A stretch of 64,000 bases of DNA, taken from contig NC_133897.1 of assembly GCF_964199755.1 (NCBI RefSeq), positions 168,590,678 to 168,654,677 on the forward strand, given 5' to 3'. A program made the position numbers and the translations under genes. This document shows, in pieces, positions 12,201 through 24,400 of the stretch. Origin of the DNA: Larus michahellis. Taxonomy: Eukaryota > Chordata > Aves > Charadriiformes > Laridae. How positions within the stretch are numbered: position 1 is the stretch's first letter; every line of letters begins with the position of its first letter. The notes under the pieces are model-generated. The model was not told the origin of the DNA. It saw only the letters and a program-made list of their open reading frames with translations, and did no database searches.

Positions 12201-15200
12201 AAGCTTTGTGAGAGGGAGCTTGGGCAGAGAGGAGAATAACAGAGCTTCAGATTCCCACACCAGTGACATCCCTTTCGTTACAGCCTCCGGGCAGGGTTTA
12301 GGAAGGGAGAATTTCAGTCGCCCGCTCTGTTGGACTTGCTTCTGATCTCAAGCAAGCCGATCCTTCCCATGTCACAGGTCCCCAGCTGTAATTCTCAATG
12401 CCACCAGCCGCAGTACCGCACACGTTTTAACAACTTCACATCGAGGAAAGCATTAGGGATCGAGCAGATGTCAACTGGAGAGACTGTTTAAAGCAGAGAT
12501 GACCATGCAGAAAGCGGGATGACAGGTATGTGCAAACAAATGTTTCCACAGCATCAGGGCTTTGTACCCTCCTTCGGGAGGTACAAACCGCTGCCTCAAC
12601 CCTTCTAACGCTCATTCACACGTTTCGGAACACCGCTATCCAGCTGAAGCAGACCTGAAAGCAGCCTTGGCTGAATTTCACATTAATCTTCCATCTTCCC
12701 ATCTTACAAGAACCAACTCTTCCACTTGCTACATCTTTAGACACCTGACAATAACTCTGCATGTTCAGGTGGAAGGAGACTAAATCCAGCTATAAAAACA
12801 TGCATCGCTATTATTCTGTAGAACGGACAGTCTAAGTTTGGCTTTCTGAAACATAAAAACAAAATTTAAGCATGTTCTATCTAAAGTCAATCCTGCTCTA
12901 CAGCACAATTGTCCGATATGAACGATGATCCTTCAGAAAGAAAAGCTACAAAAGCTGGTATTTCAGACTTGTCTCTCAACAGCTCGATCTTTCTAACATA
13001 CACACAGTTTTAAGGCCCCATGTCTCAGTCCTGACCTTAAATCCCCAAGCCCGCCAACCTTTCTTCACAGGAACAAAAAAAAATAAAATCCAGTAGATGA
13101 ATTCTTTCTATTCAGCACTAACTCCAATAAGTGCCATAGGGATGCAAAAGACTTTCATATTCTCAAATTTCTGTTCTGGTTTTGGTCTGGTGCTTCGCCA
13201 GTTCCCCCAGTCTTCCCCACGGACAGGACCTGGACGATCCAAACTTACACGCTTCTCACAAAAAGCAGCTCTTTAACAGGAGTCACAGGCCAGGGCAAGT
13301 AACTCCTCATCTCTGGCAAACCACAGGCCATTCTGCAAGATGAGAATACACCTTCAGGGTAGACCAGCGGCACTGCCAGGTGATTTGTATTTAGGTTTCC
13401 TGCCCCTACTCACCACATCCAGACTCTGCTCCTGGAGGAGACAAGGTCTTGGAGGAAGCAGCAACCTTGCCCAGCTTGGAAAGGTCTTTCCAAAGGCATT
13501 TAACACTACCTGTGCAAAGAATTCTCCAACCCTGGTGAGGATGGGGGCTCATTTCCCCACATATTCCCTTTAAAGTCCAAACTAAGAGTCTTTGACAGAT
13601 GCCAATAGAATCTACTGGAAGCCCAAACATGTTATTTCAGATCTGAACTTAAATGAGGCAGTTTAGGAAATATCTTCCCTAAGCTGTTGGCTGAAATACT
13701 GATGCTGAAGCAAGAAATTAGCACTAGAAAACTTCCAAGTATTTTCCTCCTCAACGTGTTTTGGTTTGTTTTTTAATATTTCTAAAGTGTCCGAACTTTC
13801 CCTTCATTCCCATGCTGTATTTGGGACCGCTGAACCTAACCAAAGCAAATTTAATTCTTTCCCACCATCCTTTCATCACATTTGCCCTGCTCTTCCTGCA
13901 TCCGCATCCAAGTTTCCAGTGCAATACCGAGGATCTCGGATTGCTCGTGTGAGCGGCTGCAGAAGTTGCTTTTGTAGTGTTGAGTTCACCAGGCACGGTG
14001 AGACCACCACAGGGAAAGGAATCAGCCTAACTCCCTGGCATTCACCCCAAACATACGGCTCCTTTCTGCTTGCGTTAAGGAGGAATATGAAATATTCCCC
14101 TAGAGAAAGGCTCAACTCCCTGTTATCGTACTGCTCTAGATAGAAAATGAAGGTGTTAAATACCCCAAGAGGGAGCTGTGGGGCCAAATCAATATAGAAA
14201 AAGGATGGAAGATATGTGCAGGTATGTAATAGTCCTATTGCAGAGGTAAGAATTCAAGACATGTGGGCTGTATTCTGTGAATTTTCTTCACTCACAAAAC
14301 CAGTCCACTTATTAGTTTAAGATCTCAGCTTCCTATTGAAAAAATTAACTTTTAACAGTGCTGTCTGTACATAACAGCACAAAAACACCTCCAGAAAGGA
14401 TGGGACTGAACTTCTACAGGATGGTTCAAGACTTAGAACTAGTAGCCAAGCTGAATTCCCTAGATGCAGCAGATGGAAGATACCATTTTTTTGCACATAC
14501 CCTAACTGAAAGCAAAACAGGAAAGAGAAGGTGGCAGCTCAGTGTACCCCAAGAGAGACATACATGCTCCCGCTGGCAGCTCAGCGCTGTGCTACCCAGC
14601 AAGGTTATTTTAACAGCGACTCGTAACTTGTTAGATAAGACTTATGGGAACATTCCGCCAGGAGAAGAAGAAAAGAAATGCGCAGTTGGAAGAATTTTAA
14701 CCTCAGTCCAGTTAGTTTTAAAAAGCACTGCAGGCTAGCAAGCAGGTAAGCAGCATGCACTCTAGTAGTAACGGTGCTCTGGAGTGGATGGAGCTATGCT
14801 GGCGGTACACAGCGCTGCACACCTTAGTCTTCTCCTCTAACTTAAAAATAAGAAGCCACACAATCTATGAAGTGGTCACAGCGGAGTTCTGTGAGATGCA
14901 CCACAGCTAAAAATGGTTGCAGGTAGCCAGCTGGTGAGAGAGCTTGGGTACTCACTCCGGCCAGCGATTTCTGGATATTCTCCCTGGCTCTGGCAATGTC
15001 GCGTAGGATCGTGCTGGCTCCGTTCTCCTGCAAACAGTGCAGAAAGAACCAAGATTTTTTTAAAAAAAAAAAAAGAAACATGGGAAACTGGTCAGGGAAA
15101 TTAAAAAAAAAAAAGGGGGAGGTAAGAATGGGGGAGGATTCCTTCCAATGATTCAGCAAGTACTGCAAAATTAGGTGCAAGGATTGGATCTATATCAAGC

Positions 15201-16973
15201 AGCACCGACTGCAATCCCTGGTCACTCACATCAGGCCACGTGCCCAGAAGATCATCCAGTCAAGAGCTTTTCAAGTTCTCCGTTATTACCCTGAACAGCT
15301 GCCAGCCAGGCAGAGGGTTGGAGTCATTTCAGTACTCCTTAGAGATCTATCATTAGGCAGCTCTTTTTTGGAGTACTACCTGTCATTGTATTCAGGCAAG
15401 AAGTGACAGCCCTAACTGAAGTCTTCTATCCAGAGAGGCATTACCCAGAGCACAGCAGCACAAGACTTCCCCGCCTCGCCCCTCCATCTTCCTACTGCCA
15501 TGCCTTAGCCTGGATTTGGAAAATTCCCTTTCTTAAGGCACAAATTCAGTTTCCATGATCCACTCACTCCTTGCCTCTCTCAGACTGCAACCCCAACAAG
15601 CAAGATCTGAGACATAAAACTGCCCACAGGCCAAAATACCCCTGTGTCAAACAGACCACAGAAGAGCCACAGCCTGGACACATTCAGGTGGATACCACTT
15701 CCAGGTTGCAGGAAGGTTTTTAAGGAGCATGGATCTTTTTCCTTAACTGGGAAGTGGCTGATAAATTGCTGCAGAATCTTCACGAGAGCCTTCACCACTT
15801 CTTCACTGGAAGCTCCTCAGGTGGCATGAAAATAGTCTAGATGTTCTTTTAAGAGCACTGCAAAGGTTTGCACTTTAACATCTACTTCAAGCACTTACCT
15901 ATAGCTTCTAATTTTTATGCAAGTGTCCTAGGTGCTGTGCCACCACTATGCTAGCATGGGCAGCAGGAACAGACAGAGTGTGCCTAGAAGCTATTACTTA
16001 AGCAAAAAGCTTCCCCTTAAACACTTGCAAGACAGCCATTTAAAACTCTAAGCAGCTTTCTACATAACCAACCAAACGCAGAAGCAGTTAACAGCTCTTT
16101 ATACAGCAGGAAGAGGTTACGATAGCTCTGTACCTTTAAACAGTAATAATTTCAGGCTAATATTTAAGTTTGAACTACTTCAGCTCAGGCGTGGTTGCTT
16201 CCCCTCCACCTGCTCCCCCCAACTCACCAGTACTGTGATGCAGTCTTCTGCAGGAGCACACTGAATATTGCAGGGGGTACAAAGAGATGAAAAGGAATGT
16301 AATTTCTGGTCTCTTTGGAGCCATGATGCCTCTCTTCAAATATTGAGCATCTCGTATACAGCTGGTATATCCCTTGCAAAGGGAAGCTTAGTTGCTCCAG
16401 AACAGCATCTTCCCTGGCTGAATGGGGACAGGTCAATTCTTCACCCAGCCCAGTCAATGGAACCGCAGCTCTGGGGGCTTGTGGCTAAAACTGCACCCCC
16501 GTTAGATCACAAATAGCATTTGTGCCTTGCCATAGCAGCCTGCAATGATTAAAAGTAACTGCTGCAACCTAAAACTGGTTTGCCTGTTGTTACAAGGGCG
16601 TCTGATCTTCCAGTACACTGGTAGTACTGGAAAAATGCTTCACAGTCCACAGAAGGTGGTCTTTCAAAAGGGGTCATAACTGCGCGTAGGCTAAGAGAGC
16701 TCCAGAGAAGACCCTCACACTGGGAAAAGGCAGCACCCAGAGTGGAAATCAGGCAGAAGCCCACGTCCAGCTGGCTCATGTCCTTTCGCCCGCTCTGTAC
16801 TAGCTCTTAAAGCTCCGGCATTCTGCTAAACCCCGTCTGAGAACAAGCGTTACCTGCTGGCGTGAAGAGCTGCCAACTGGCCCGTTCATCTGCTCGTAGT
16901 ATCTTCTCTCAGCATCGTCGTACTTGTATTTCTCAAACCAGATCTTCTCATGCATAAAGTAGTCGACTGCCAT
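3242..16973 (-). CDS. EEF1D: Elongation factor 1-delta, short form, seven coding exons
   Basis: EEF1D is the guanine-exchange subunit of the eEF1B complex and reloads eEF1A with GTP during translation. Coding exons, in transcript order: 16973-16854, 15027-14956, 7564-7468, 7200-7097, 6302-6054, 4864-4670, 3280-3242. All have GT donors and AG acceptors, and the total of 876 nt encodes 291 aa (human 281). Visible parts: the N-terminal segment [20 protein letters not shown] that binds eEF1B-gamma; [20 protein letters not shown]; a leucine-zipper stretch across exons 3 and 4 ([16 protein letters not shown], then [12 protein letters not shown]); the acidic [19 protein letters not shown]; and the exchange domain from WDDETDM through [16 protein letters not shown] to VDIAAFNKI. 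The ATG at 16973 lies five bases after an acceptor and gives [12 protein letters not shown]. The 6302 acceptor is unusual (see findings). CR1 copies have inserted into two introns. Confidence 0.95.
3745..4579 (+). mobile_element. CR1 LINE, 5'-truncated 3' fragment
   Basis: This is the C-terminal end of a CR1 reverse-transcriptase ORF and the 3' UTR, in sense orientation. Peptide pieces such as [20 protein letters not shown] and [11 protein letters not shown] are CR1 hallmarks. The copy ends in the CR1-type tail ATTCTGTGATTCTG. It lies in the last EEF1D intron, antisense to the gene. The open frame from 3660 to 4163 is a shortened remnant. Confidence 0.92.
5408..5957 (+). mobile_element. CR1 LINE, 3' fragment
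   Basis: Sense-orientation CR1 from the region encoding [19 protein letters not shown] to the 3' tail GATTCCATGATTCTATGATT. It is 5'-truncated like most CR1 copies, lies in the EEF1D intron between exons 6054-6302 and 4670-4864, and belongs to a different CR1 subtype from the copy at 3745. Confidence 0.9.
8752..8820 (-). CDS. EEF1D: Candidate 69-nt cassette exon of EEF1D
   Basis: On the minus strand a TTTGCAG acceptor, 69 open bases and an ACT|GTAAGT donor define a possible exon between the 15027-14956 and 7564-7468 exons. Both flanking junctions are phase 0, and 69 nt is 23 whole codons, so it could be included or skipped without a frame change. It would encode the basic peptide [20 protein letters not shown] followed by RST. 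EEF1D is known to have splice variants. I infer this exon from splice signals and phase only and have not matched it to a known isoform. Confidence 0.55.
8821..14955. other. EEF1D intron, mostly unrecognised sequence
   Basis: About 6 kb of AT-richer intronic sequence separates the candidate cassette exon from the 15027-14956 exon. It has no recognisable protein-coding gene or CR1 copy. The only clear structure is the long inverted repeat at 11598-11716. Short open frames here are not supported by splice sites or similarity. Confidence 0.7.
11598..11716. repeat. 119-nt near-perfect inverted repeat (hairpin)
   Basis: The left arm 11598-11636 and the right arm 11678-11716 are reverse complements at 34 of 39 positions. 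Pairing continues inward for another 13 bases (10 matching), leaving a loop of about 15 nt. Both outer ends read CCTGAC on their own strand. It lies in an EEF1D intron and would fold on the EEF1D pre-mRNA. It could be a MITE-like palindromic DNA-transposon remnant or a long microRNA-type hairpin. I recognise neither family. Confidence 0.85.
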
Positions 16974-16977
16974 GCTT

Positions 16978-19171
16978 CTGCAGAAAGGGAACAAATCAAA
17001 CACCAAAGTGAGTTCCTAGAAGGTTAGTGGCTCGCCATGAGCTTGACAGAAGAGTGTTTTCTTCCCCCATAGAGCTGTGCCTGCAGCTTTCTGCTCGGCA
17101 GTGGAAAGCTTTAAGTAAAGAGGATCCTATTAAGAAAACAGGGCAGTCTAATCACCCCCCTGTCTGCCTGGACTGACCTGCATTTAGCAACAGGGCACCA
17201 AGTGGGAATAGAAGAAATCATTTGATCCGTACCTTCTTCCACAAAAAAGCTTGCAGAGCAGGATTTTCTAGACTGTGGGCATCTGCTGACAAGATGCCTC
17301 ATGTATGAGAATCAGAAAGGGAAGTAATGTTTTTAATTCTTAAGATGCCTGGTCACAGTGAAAACAAAGCCCGAAGAATATGCAGCACGTGCCACACTAC
17401 AGCATGGCAACAAGGGGACACTCTGTGACAGGCAACTCCTGACACCGCAGCTGACAAATTTAAGCACATTTCAGTCTTCCTTGAACATGACTCAACTGCA
17501 TTGACAGCAACTTTCGGCTGTCTTAAGCTGGTACGCATCTCTACCTGGTCACGCCACGCTTCACTAGGTGCACCACCAAGTCCTCCTGTAAGGAACAGCC
17601 TGGCACAACATACCGCCTGACACCGACAGTGACCAGCCTCCAAGAATCCAGATGCATGCACATTTTACAGTGGTACCACCGGTAACCACGCATGTGCTCT
17701 TTTGGAAGCTGCTGCAATGGTTTAGAAATTAAAATCATCGGCAACGAAACACAAGATGTGCCCTTATTTCAAGCCAGGGGACCGCTACAGAGCCAACACC
17801 AGCTTGAGGAAGTGGTCAGAGTACGGATAGGGCATCACAACAAAACCACACCATTATCAGGTTCCACCACCCAATGCGGAGAGAGCAACTAATAGCAACC
17901 TGCAAACCCTTTCCTTAGCTCAAAACGCCACAGCTCTCCAGTAAAGCACTTCCACAGAAGGCAACAGACGAGTCTCTTATAAAATAAGCAACTTTCTCAT
18001 TATCTACCCATTCAGAAGAGGCCACCACACCATACAGGTCCTCTACTGGTTCCACTGAAGCCATTGCCATCACTCAAACCTCCAAGACCTGGCTTGAGCT
18101 GCCAACCAGTATCACTAACAGAGAACCCCACTTACAGACAAACTTATGCCACATATTTTACAATGACACATGGACTTGCCTGGGGAAGGGTGAAAGGCAC
18201 GACCAAATATCTAGTTCTGTCCAACTAAAGAGAAAATTATCCCAAATGGGACAGGGCGAAAGGCATGTGAGCTCTAAAACTTGTCTGTAACCCTCTATAT
18301 CGCCTCGTTCATGACTTAAAAAGGAAGTATTTAAATGTTTCCATCTGTAAACTGCAAGTTACAACTATGAAGGTCATCTACAATTTGAGAACAAACTCTT
18401 CCCGCCCAGCTACATACGTGCACGTTAAATGAGCTGTAATCCAATAGCCCTGTCCCAAAATTAACAGCGGCTTCCAGACTGAATAATCAAACCTTCTCCC
18501 TCAATGAAATAAATACAGAACAAGCTCCCACCAGACTTGATGCTCTAAATTGTATTTCACCATCATCCCCAAGCCTTCTTCAAGCTGGATACTGGTAGCG
18601 ATGCTCAAACCTCTCACATGGAGCTGAACGACCAACCTATGTGCTCTGCAGGAGAATGGGGGACAACCGCTAAGAACAGACATAACAGTAACAGAAATAC
18701 ATAGTGAATAACCACCAATTTAATTTCTCAAGGTCAAAGATGAAACGCTGCATGTTCTGCTGTCTCAGGCATGTTTAAAACTCATAATTACTCTCTCCAA
18801 CTTCTCACTTTTATGGCTTTTTGTACATAATAGCAACACAGAAAGGGGCACAGCCCTGGGTTTCCCCTATATAAAAAGGGGGTCAAACCTTAGCTCACCT
18901 CCCGGCCCTGACTTTAAATGGCTTGTACCACACAAACGCCACCTTTAGCCACCAGCAATGACCAGAATGGGGCTCCTTGAGGGAGTTTCCCCCATATACC
19001 CTGCCCACAAACATGCTCCCCAGCTCAGGAGCATCTCCCTACAGCAGCACACACGCTCGGTCCTGCACACGCAGGGGACGCCCGTCTTCTACACATGCAA
19101 ATTGTTTCAGCTCAATCCTGCCCTGGCAGTTTTGCATGTGTGAGTGTTACCCCAGAATAAACTTCTCCTAC
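16978..19171. other. EEF1D intron between long-form exon and short-form start
   Basis: This 2.2-kb intron separates the long-form exon from the exon with the short-form ATG. I see no gene and no clear transposon. Its AG at 16978 is used both by the long form and, through a first-exon splice, by the short form. Confidence 0.6.
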
Positions 19172-20430
19172 TTCATTTCTGGAGCAGGGACGCTCGAAGC
19201 ATACGCAGCTGGTTGGGCGGGTTTTACTACTGCAGATTCCTGCATCTTCGTACTCTCTCCCGCTCTTGACATTTTCAGAGCCTCGGCTGCGTAGTACCGT
19301 GACTCGGCGCTGTCGTATGTCAGCTTGTTAAGCCACACAGTTTCACTGTCCTCATGCAGAAAAAAGCGGGTAGGCGGAGGTTGCTCCGCATCACTGGGAA
19401 GCGGAGAGTTGGTGGCGATCTCCACATGCTTGATGCCCGTTTGCTTTCCAACGTTGTGGTCCTTCCCAGCTTCGTGGGGGTTCTTCAATGCTTCGGGGCA
19501 GCCGCGTTGCTGCTGTCTGCCTTTGGCCGATGGATGACCGTCAAACATGTTCTCGTAGAAGCTCTTCTCAGCACCATCATAGAGAGGTTTCTCTAACCAC
19601 ACCTCCGACATGAGCGCCTGCAAGGTTGAAATCTGCGGCTTACCATTTACCGTCTGGTGTACAGAGCCAGGTAAACCGGGAACGAAGGAAGAAGCAGAAT
19701 CAGCAATGATGTCTGGAGCTAAGCTTGGGGTAGCAGGAGTAGGCAGGGCTGTAACATAGCCCTCATCCGGCGTTCTCAGCCCAACATTGCCAGCATTTGA
19801 CCCCACAGATGGGATGGCTAAGACGTTTGGAGGAATAAAGAACTGAGATTTTTCAATAAACATCTCCTCGGCCTTATCGAAGTCAAACTTGTTGACCCAG
19901 ACATCCTGAACAACATGGTGACAAGCCGACAGACTACCATGGGAGCAGGACAGGGCTGCTGAAAGCATCCTTGGCTTAGGAACATCTTGGACAGGTTTTG
20001 ATCTGGACACTAAAGGGGACTGCTCAGCAGTTAGCGCAGTCTCAGGTGCCTCCTGGATCTGACAATCCACTAGTTTTTGCCTGTACACGTTCTCAGCGTG
20101 ATCATAGAAAGGTTTCTCAAACCACACATGGTCAGCTAACAAACCAGTCAGAATAGAGTCTAACTTGAAGGCTGCATTTTTGGGTTTTGGAGAACGCTTC
20201 CGTTTCCTTTGTTTCTTCCCGTTCCTTGCTCTCTTCAGGTCTCCCTTGAATTCACTTTCAACAGAGTCATCATTGCAGACTCCGTTTACAGCCTCTACCT
20301 CCTGGCATTCCTCGGGGGCCGCGGCAGCTAGCATCGCTTCTCTTTCGTAATGCAGTCTCTCTGCTTCATCGTATTTGTGCTTGTCTACCCACACTTTTTC
20401 TACTGGGCAGGGAGGCTTCCTTGTCCTCAT
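19172..20430 (-). CDS. EEF1D: EEF1D long-form exon (eEF1B-delta-L)
   Basis: This large exon adds about 420 residues to the N-terminus of EEF1D. In mammals the long form is a nuclear, heat-shock-linked transcription regulator. The chosen ATG at 20430 gives MRTRKPPCPVEKVWVDKHKY, which aligns with the human long form (VWEDKHKYEEAE). An AG directly precedes it, so this exon probably starts at the ATG or just before. The donor after 19172 (GTAGGA) ends the exon two bases into a codon, and joining it to the acceptor before 16977 reads EMKSMAVDYF in frame. The full long form is then 712 aa (human 647). A basic cluster, KRARNGKKQRKRKRSPKPK, is a likely nuclear localisation signal. Five copies of a W..K..Y/F D.AE motif are spread over the exon. 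An in-frame ATG further upstream at 20508 gives a hydrophobic leader not seen in the family and was not used. Confidence 0.9.
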
Positions 20431-20969
20431 CTTCCAAAGAGTGGCAGCATTAAAAGATAAGCACAACAATGTAGTTGCAGCAAAACTAAATAAAGCAAGG
20501 GCATGCATCAGACTTTAGTCATTTTAAAGTAATACAAGTGCATCAAAAAGCTACCATGCCATTATCATTCATGGTAAAGAGCCTAAGCATTTAGTCCCTT
20601 TATTATAAATTTTAATTCAAAGAAATTAAACTGCCTGAACACATCGAATTTCTGAAGTCAAAATAACCTTCCTCCTAAAATACTTCTCCTGTCCTGACAA
20701 ATATTCCTATTTAAAAATAAAGGCACTGGCTGAAAGCACTTAAAAATTCACTTTCAAAGACAACTGGCAGGAAAAAAAAACACAACAAGGTTTTGTTTAA
20801 ATCCCTGGTAACATAGAAGATATTTTTCCAAGTTAGGAGATTAGTCCTTAATTACTTGTTACTTATTTTGAACTTTTGAGAAGACAAGCTAAAAATAGAA
20901 AGGTGCCCCAATTCTTGAGTGTATTTAGAGGTCACTGCTTACACGTATTTGTGTTTTGCTACTAGGAAG

Positions 20970-20984
20970 CCAGCAGAGGGAGCT
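20970..20984 (+). promoter_or_regulatory. Possible CTCF-type site
   Basis: CCAGCAGAGGGAGCT resembles the CTCF core (CCASYAGRKGGCRSY) with one mismatch, an A where the core has the C of GGC. A single motif match is weak evidence of function. Confidence 0.3.
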
Positions 20985-21349
20985 GGCTGAAAAACTATGA
21001 CTCCATTCCATTTAAAACCCCAGTTACCAGCAAATTAAAATTGACCAAGAGCTGGAGAGCTCATTATTAATTTAGCTCACCAAGAAAATCTTCCCTTGAA
21101 ATTAAAAATATTGCACCTGCTTTGTGTTTTCCTGCCCTAGGCATACCTTACTAGGCAAAAAAAAAATAATAAAATAATCAAGCAGTTTCAAGTATGTGTA
21201 GATTGGAAATGGTATAGGGAAATATCTTTCCAAGTACAGAATTTACTGTTCTGCTCAAAAAATCTAATGAGTAGGTAATTACCTCTCTGCCAAACACTTC
21301 ATGGTCAGGTCCCGGGAGTTAAAAAAAAAAAAAAGGGTCCAAAATTAAG

Positions 21350-21427
21350 TATCTGTAAGCCAGCTCTTTTAAGTGTCTGTAAGCCAGCTCTTTTAAGTAT
21401 TTTAATTAAGTATCTGTAAGACAGCTG
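21350..21427 (+). repeat. Short tandem repeat, about 24-bp unit, three copies
   Basis: GTATCTGTAAGCCAGCTCTT, then GTGTCTGTAAGCCAGCTCTT, then GTATCTGTAAGACAGCT follow each other, the third after a short AT-rich spacer. This is a small local duplication in the EEF1D first intron. Confidence 0.8.
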
Positions 21428-24400
21428 CAAGTTTTATAGCTAACAATTTATCTGCGACAGGTTGCCAAATAAAATTCACATACAGCTGAAATAACCTCCA
21501 GACCTCAGCCGATGGCTTGCAGTTCCAGCCGTTCTTGGAAGATTTTGCAAGCCTCAAGTCCGGGACTCGACAGACCAGTAAAAACAAACTATAATTACAA
21601 GTAAACCTTTGCCTTTTGAAAAACTTTTAATTTAATTTTTAATAGCTTAAAATACTAAAGCAATGCAATATTATATTTAAATTATAAAAATCACTATGAA
21701 AAGCAAAAGTAGATTTTTTTTTTTCCTTATTGGAGTTGTGAAACTGTTCTTCCACCAGCTGCTGAAAACACTGGGACATGGCTAAAAATGTTTAATATCT
21801 AAATCGAAGTCTATTTTGAAGTCTTTATTTTACTTTGCACTCTTCTCTTGCATTTTACACCACTTATGGAGCAATAAAACACTTCTTACTACAGATAACT
21901 AGAAACAAACCAGTGCTTTTAATAAACATTAATCTGCTTTTTACCATTAACACCAAAACCACCCCAGCTGGAAGCACACGCAGGGCAAGGTGGGAGCAAC
22001 CAGTAACTCCGATTTGCTCACTGGGATAAGTTCTACTACAGCTTCCATGGTGTTATCATCAGGCAGTGACAAATGACATCACATACGTCATGCAGATGGA
22101 GGATAGTGCCACTAAAGAGCCTGCAGAAGTCAGTTTGAGGTACAAGGATACGTTTTGAAAAAAAAAAATCGTTGAGGCAGCCTCATCCTCCTGATCATCT
22201 CAGCTGCTGGACACAAAAATTTTAGATATTTCATATTCTTAAATGGCAGACAGTATTCCCCTTAAAAAAATAATCTTTAACAGATTAAAACTAATTTAAA
22301 TGGGATTCTTGGAGAGTCACATCAAGATGAGGCAATGTCTGCTAGAGCAATGCCCGCATGTCAGTTATTTGGCAGACTGGAAAGGATTAAGTGATGCAAA
22401 TTAAAAGCGTTGTGCACAAAGGCACATTCTGCCATAACAGCCAGCCGGATCTAGTGCAGTAACCTGCCAGCCCAAAATCCACAGGGAAAGCAAAATGCAC
22501 AACTGAAACTGCATAGGTAGGGCAATACATTTGAATTTTTAGGTTATTTAGGTCAATAAGGACTCCTAAACAAAACATCGTTATTACTACACTTGCCTGA
22601 CATGCTCTGCTGGGCTCTACATTCACCTTCATTTGAGTTATCCCAAGAAAAAAGCATAATTTATAAGTGAATAAAGCCTTCAGGGAGATGCTTTACTGAG
22701 AATATGTCATTAACCCAATGCAGGTATTACCGTATTCCGAGGTTATGACTTAAAGCTATGTCAGGAAGAATCTCCAGCGGGTGTAACAAGAAACCCCCAA
22801 AATGACTCAATGCAGCTCAAACCGTCACACCTTTAAATATGTAATTTGCATTACAGCTGTTAATATTTCATACAGAAAGAGCACGACCATTGGACTAAAA
22901 AAGCCCTAAAAATTGGGGTTTAATTATTATTTTTTTAATTATAGGTGATTTTGCTCAAGTCCTTAAGCAAAAAGCTTAAACTCCGGCTATCAGGAGGTTC
23001 TCGCAAAGAAGTGTCTTGAATCAAAGTGATATTTAATAAATAAATTTAATAAATAAACCTGTAAAGGTACACTTATTTGTAATGGAAATCAGAAAACTGT
23101 GCAATAATCTGTCTAGTAAGTAATCAGATCGTGATTATATTCTCCCGATTTTCCAGAAAGTGCAAAAAACACAGGACAACTAGACAGTACTTACTTTTTT
23201 AGCTCCTATGATAGCATTAAGAAAAAAGATAAAGTTAGAGAAATCTTCCAGTTCTAGAGGTGCAGCAGCTAGTCAGCGAGGGCACAGAATGACAACAGCC
23301 AAATGTATTAGCATATAGTTAATTTGCTCCATAATACATTTAATTAAACATACAGCTGGTTAACACGTCATCTTCATGAACCAGCATCACAGACAACCAG
23401 TTACTTTTAATTTTAAATAACAAGCAATAAAAAAATATATAATAATGCACATATCCAAAAGGATCTACCCATCGTGACAGGGAACCAGCCAGAGAGGCTG
23501 CCAACCTGCCATACCAATACCGCAAAAGCGAAGCTGGGGTCCCCCGGTTTCAGATAACTAAAAATCAAGAGCAAATACTTGAAAGAATTTCTGAAAATGT
23601 AACAATTATAATGTCAAATAATGAATTCACATCACTGTAGTTATTTCTGCTGCAAGTTAGCCATCTGTATAACATCCTACAAATGAGATGGAAATAAAAG
23701 ATTAATATTCAGCCTACTAATTTTTCAGGAAAAGCATCAATACGACACGCAAACGGCTGTGGTAGAATTTAAGACTGTAAGAATTTAAGAGCCATACCGA
23801 TGAGTCTACACCTATGAAGCCTGACAAGACGCAGCTTCTCATGTCACCAATTCAACAGAAAAAGGGTATTCTGCAAGGAAGCAACACAAACACCCCAAGA
23901 TACAGTGACCACGGAAGTTCCCCATCAAATCTGGCTCACAGAAATTCGAGTGCTGTTTTTTTATGAAGATTATTACCACGGAAAATCTTCCTAAAAGGAA
24001 TTTACCATAACAAGTAGCAATATCATTTTCCAAAAATAAGCCCAAGATACTCGCAGCACCTATTTGTTTCCACGAGGGACCAAACCTTAAGTTCAGTTAT
24101 GCTGAAGACCAGATTTTCTAGTCAAGTTTACAAACACAAGCAAGAATTGGAAAAGAAAAAGTAATTTTTACTTTGTGTTCCTAAGTTCTCCCAGAGGAAC
24201 ATGGGAAAAGGCATATACAAAGATTTAATTACACAAACCATCACTTAGGCCGGTGGAGACAGCCTGATGAGAGATGAGCTGCAGACTATTAACACCAGAC
24301 CAGAGCACTACCAGTTCTCCCAGCATACAAATTCACTCCAGCCAAGAGACCAGCTCACAATCCTGCTTCAGCCAAGTCTGCTAAATCCCAGTACGATGAG

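Noticed and set aside
19168-20508. Starting the EEF1D long form at the ATG at 20508
   Set aside because: The added 26 residues are hydrophobic and unlike the family, and a splice acceptor lies directly before the ATG at 20430.
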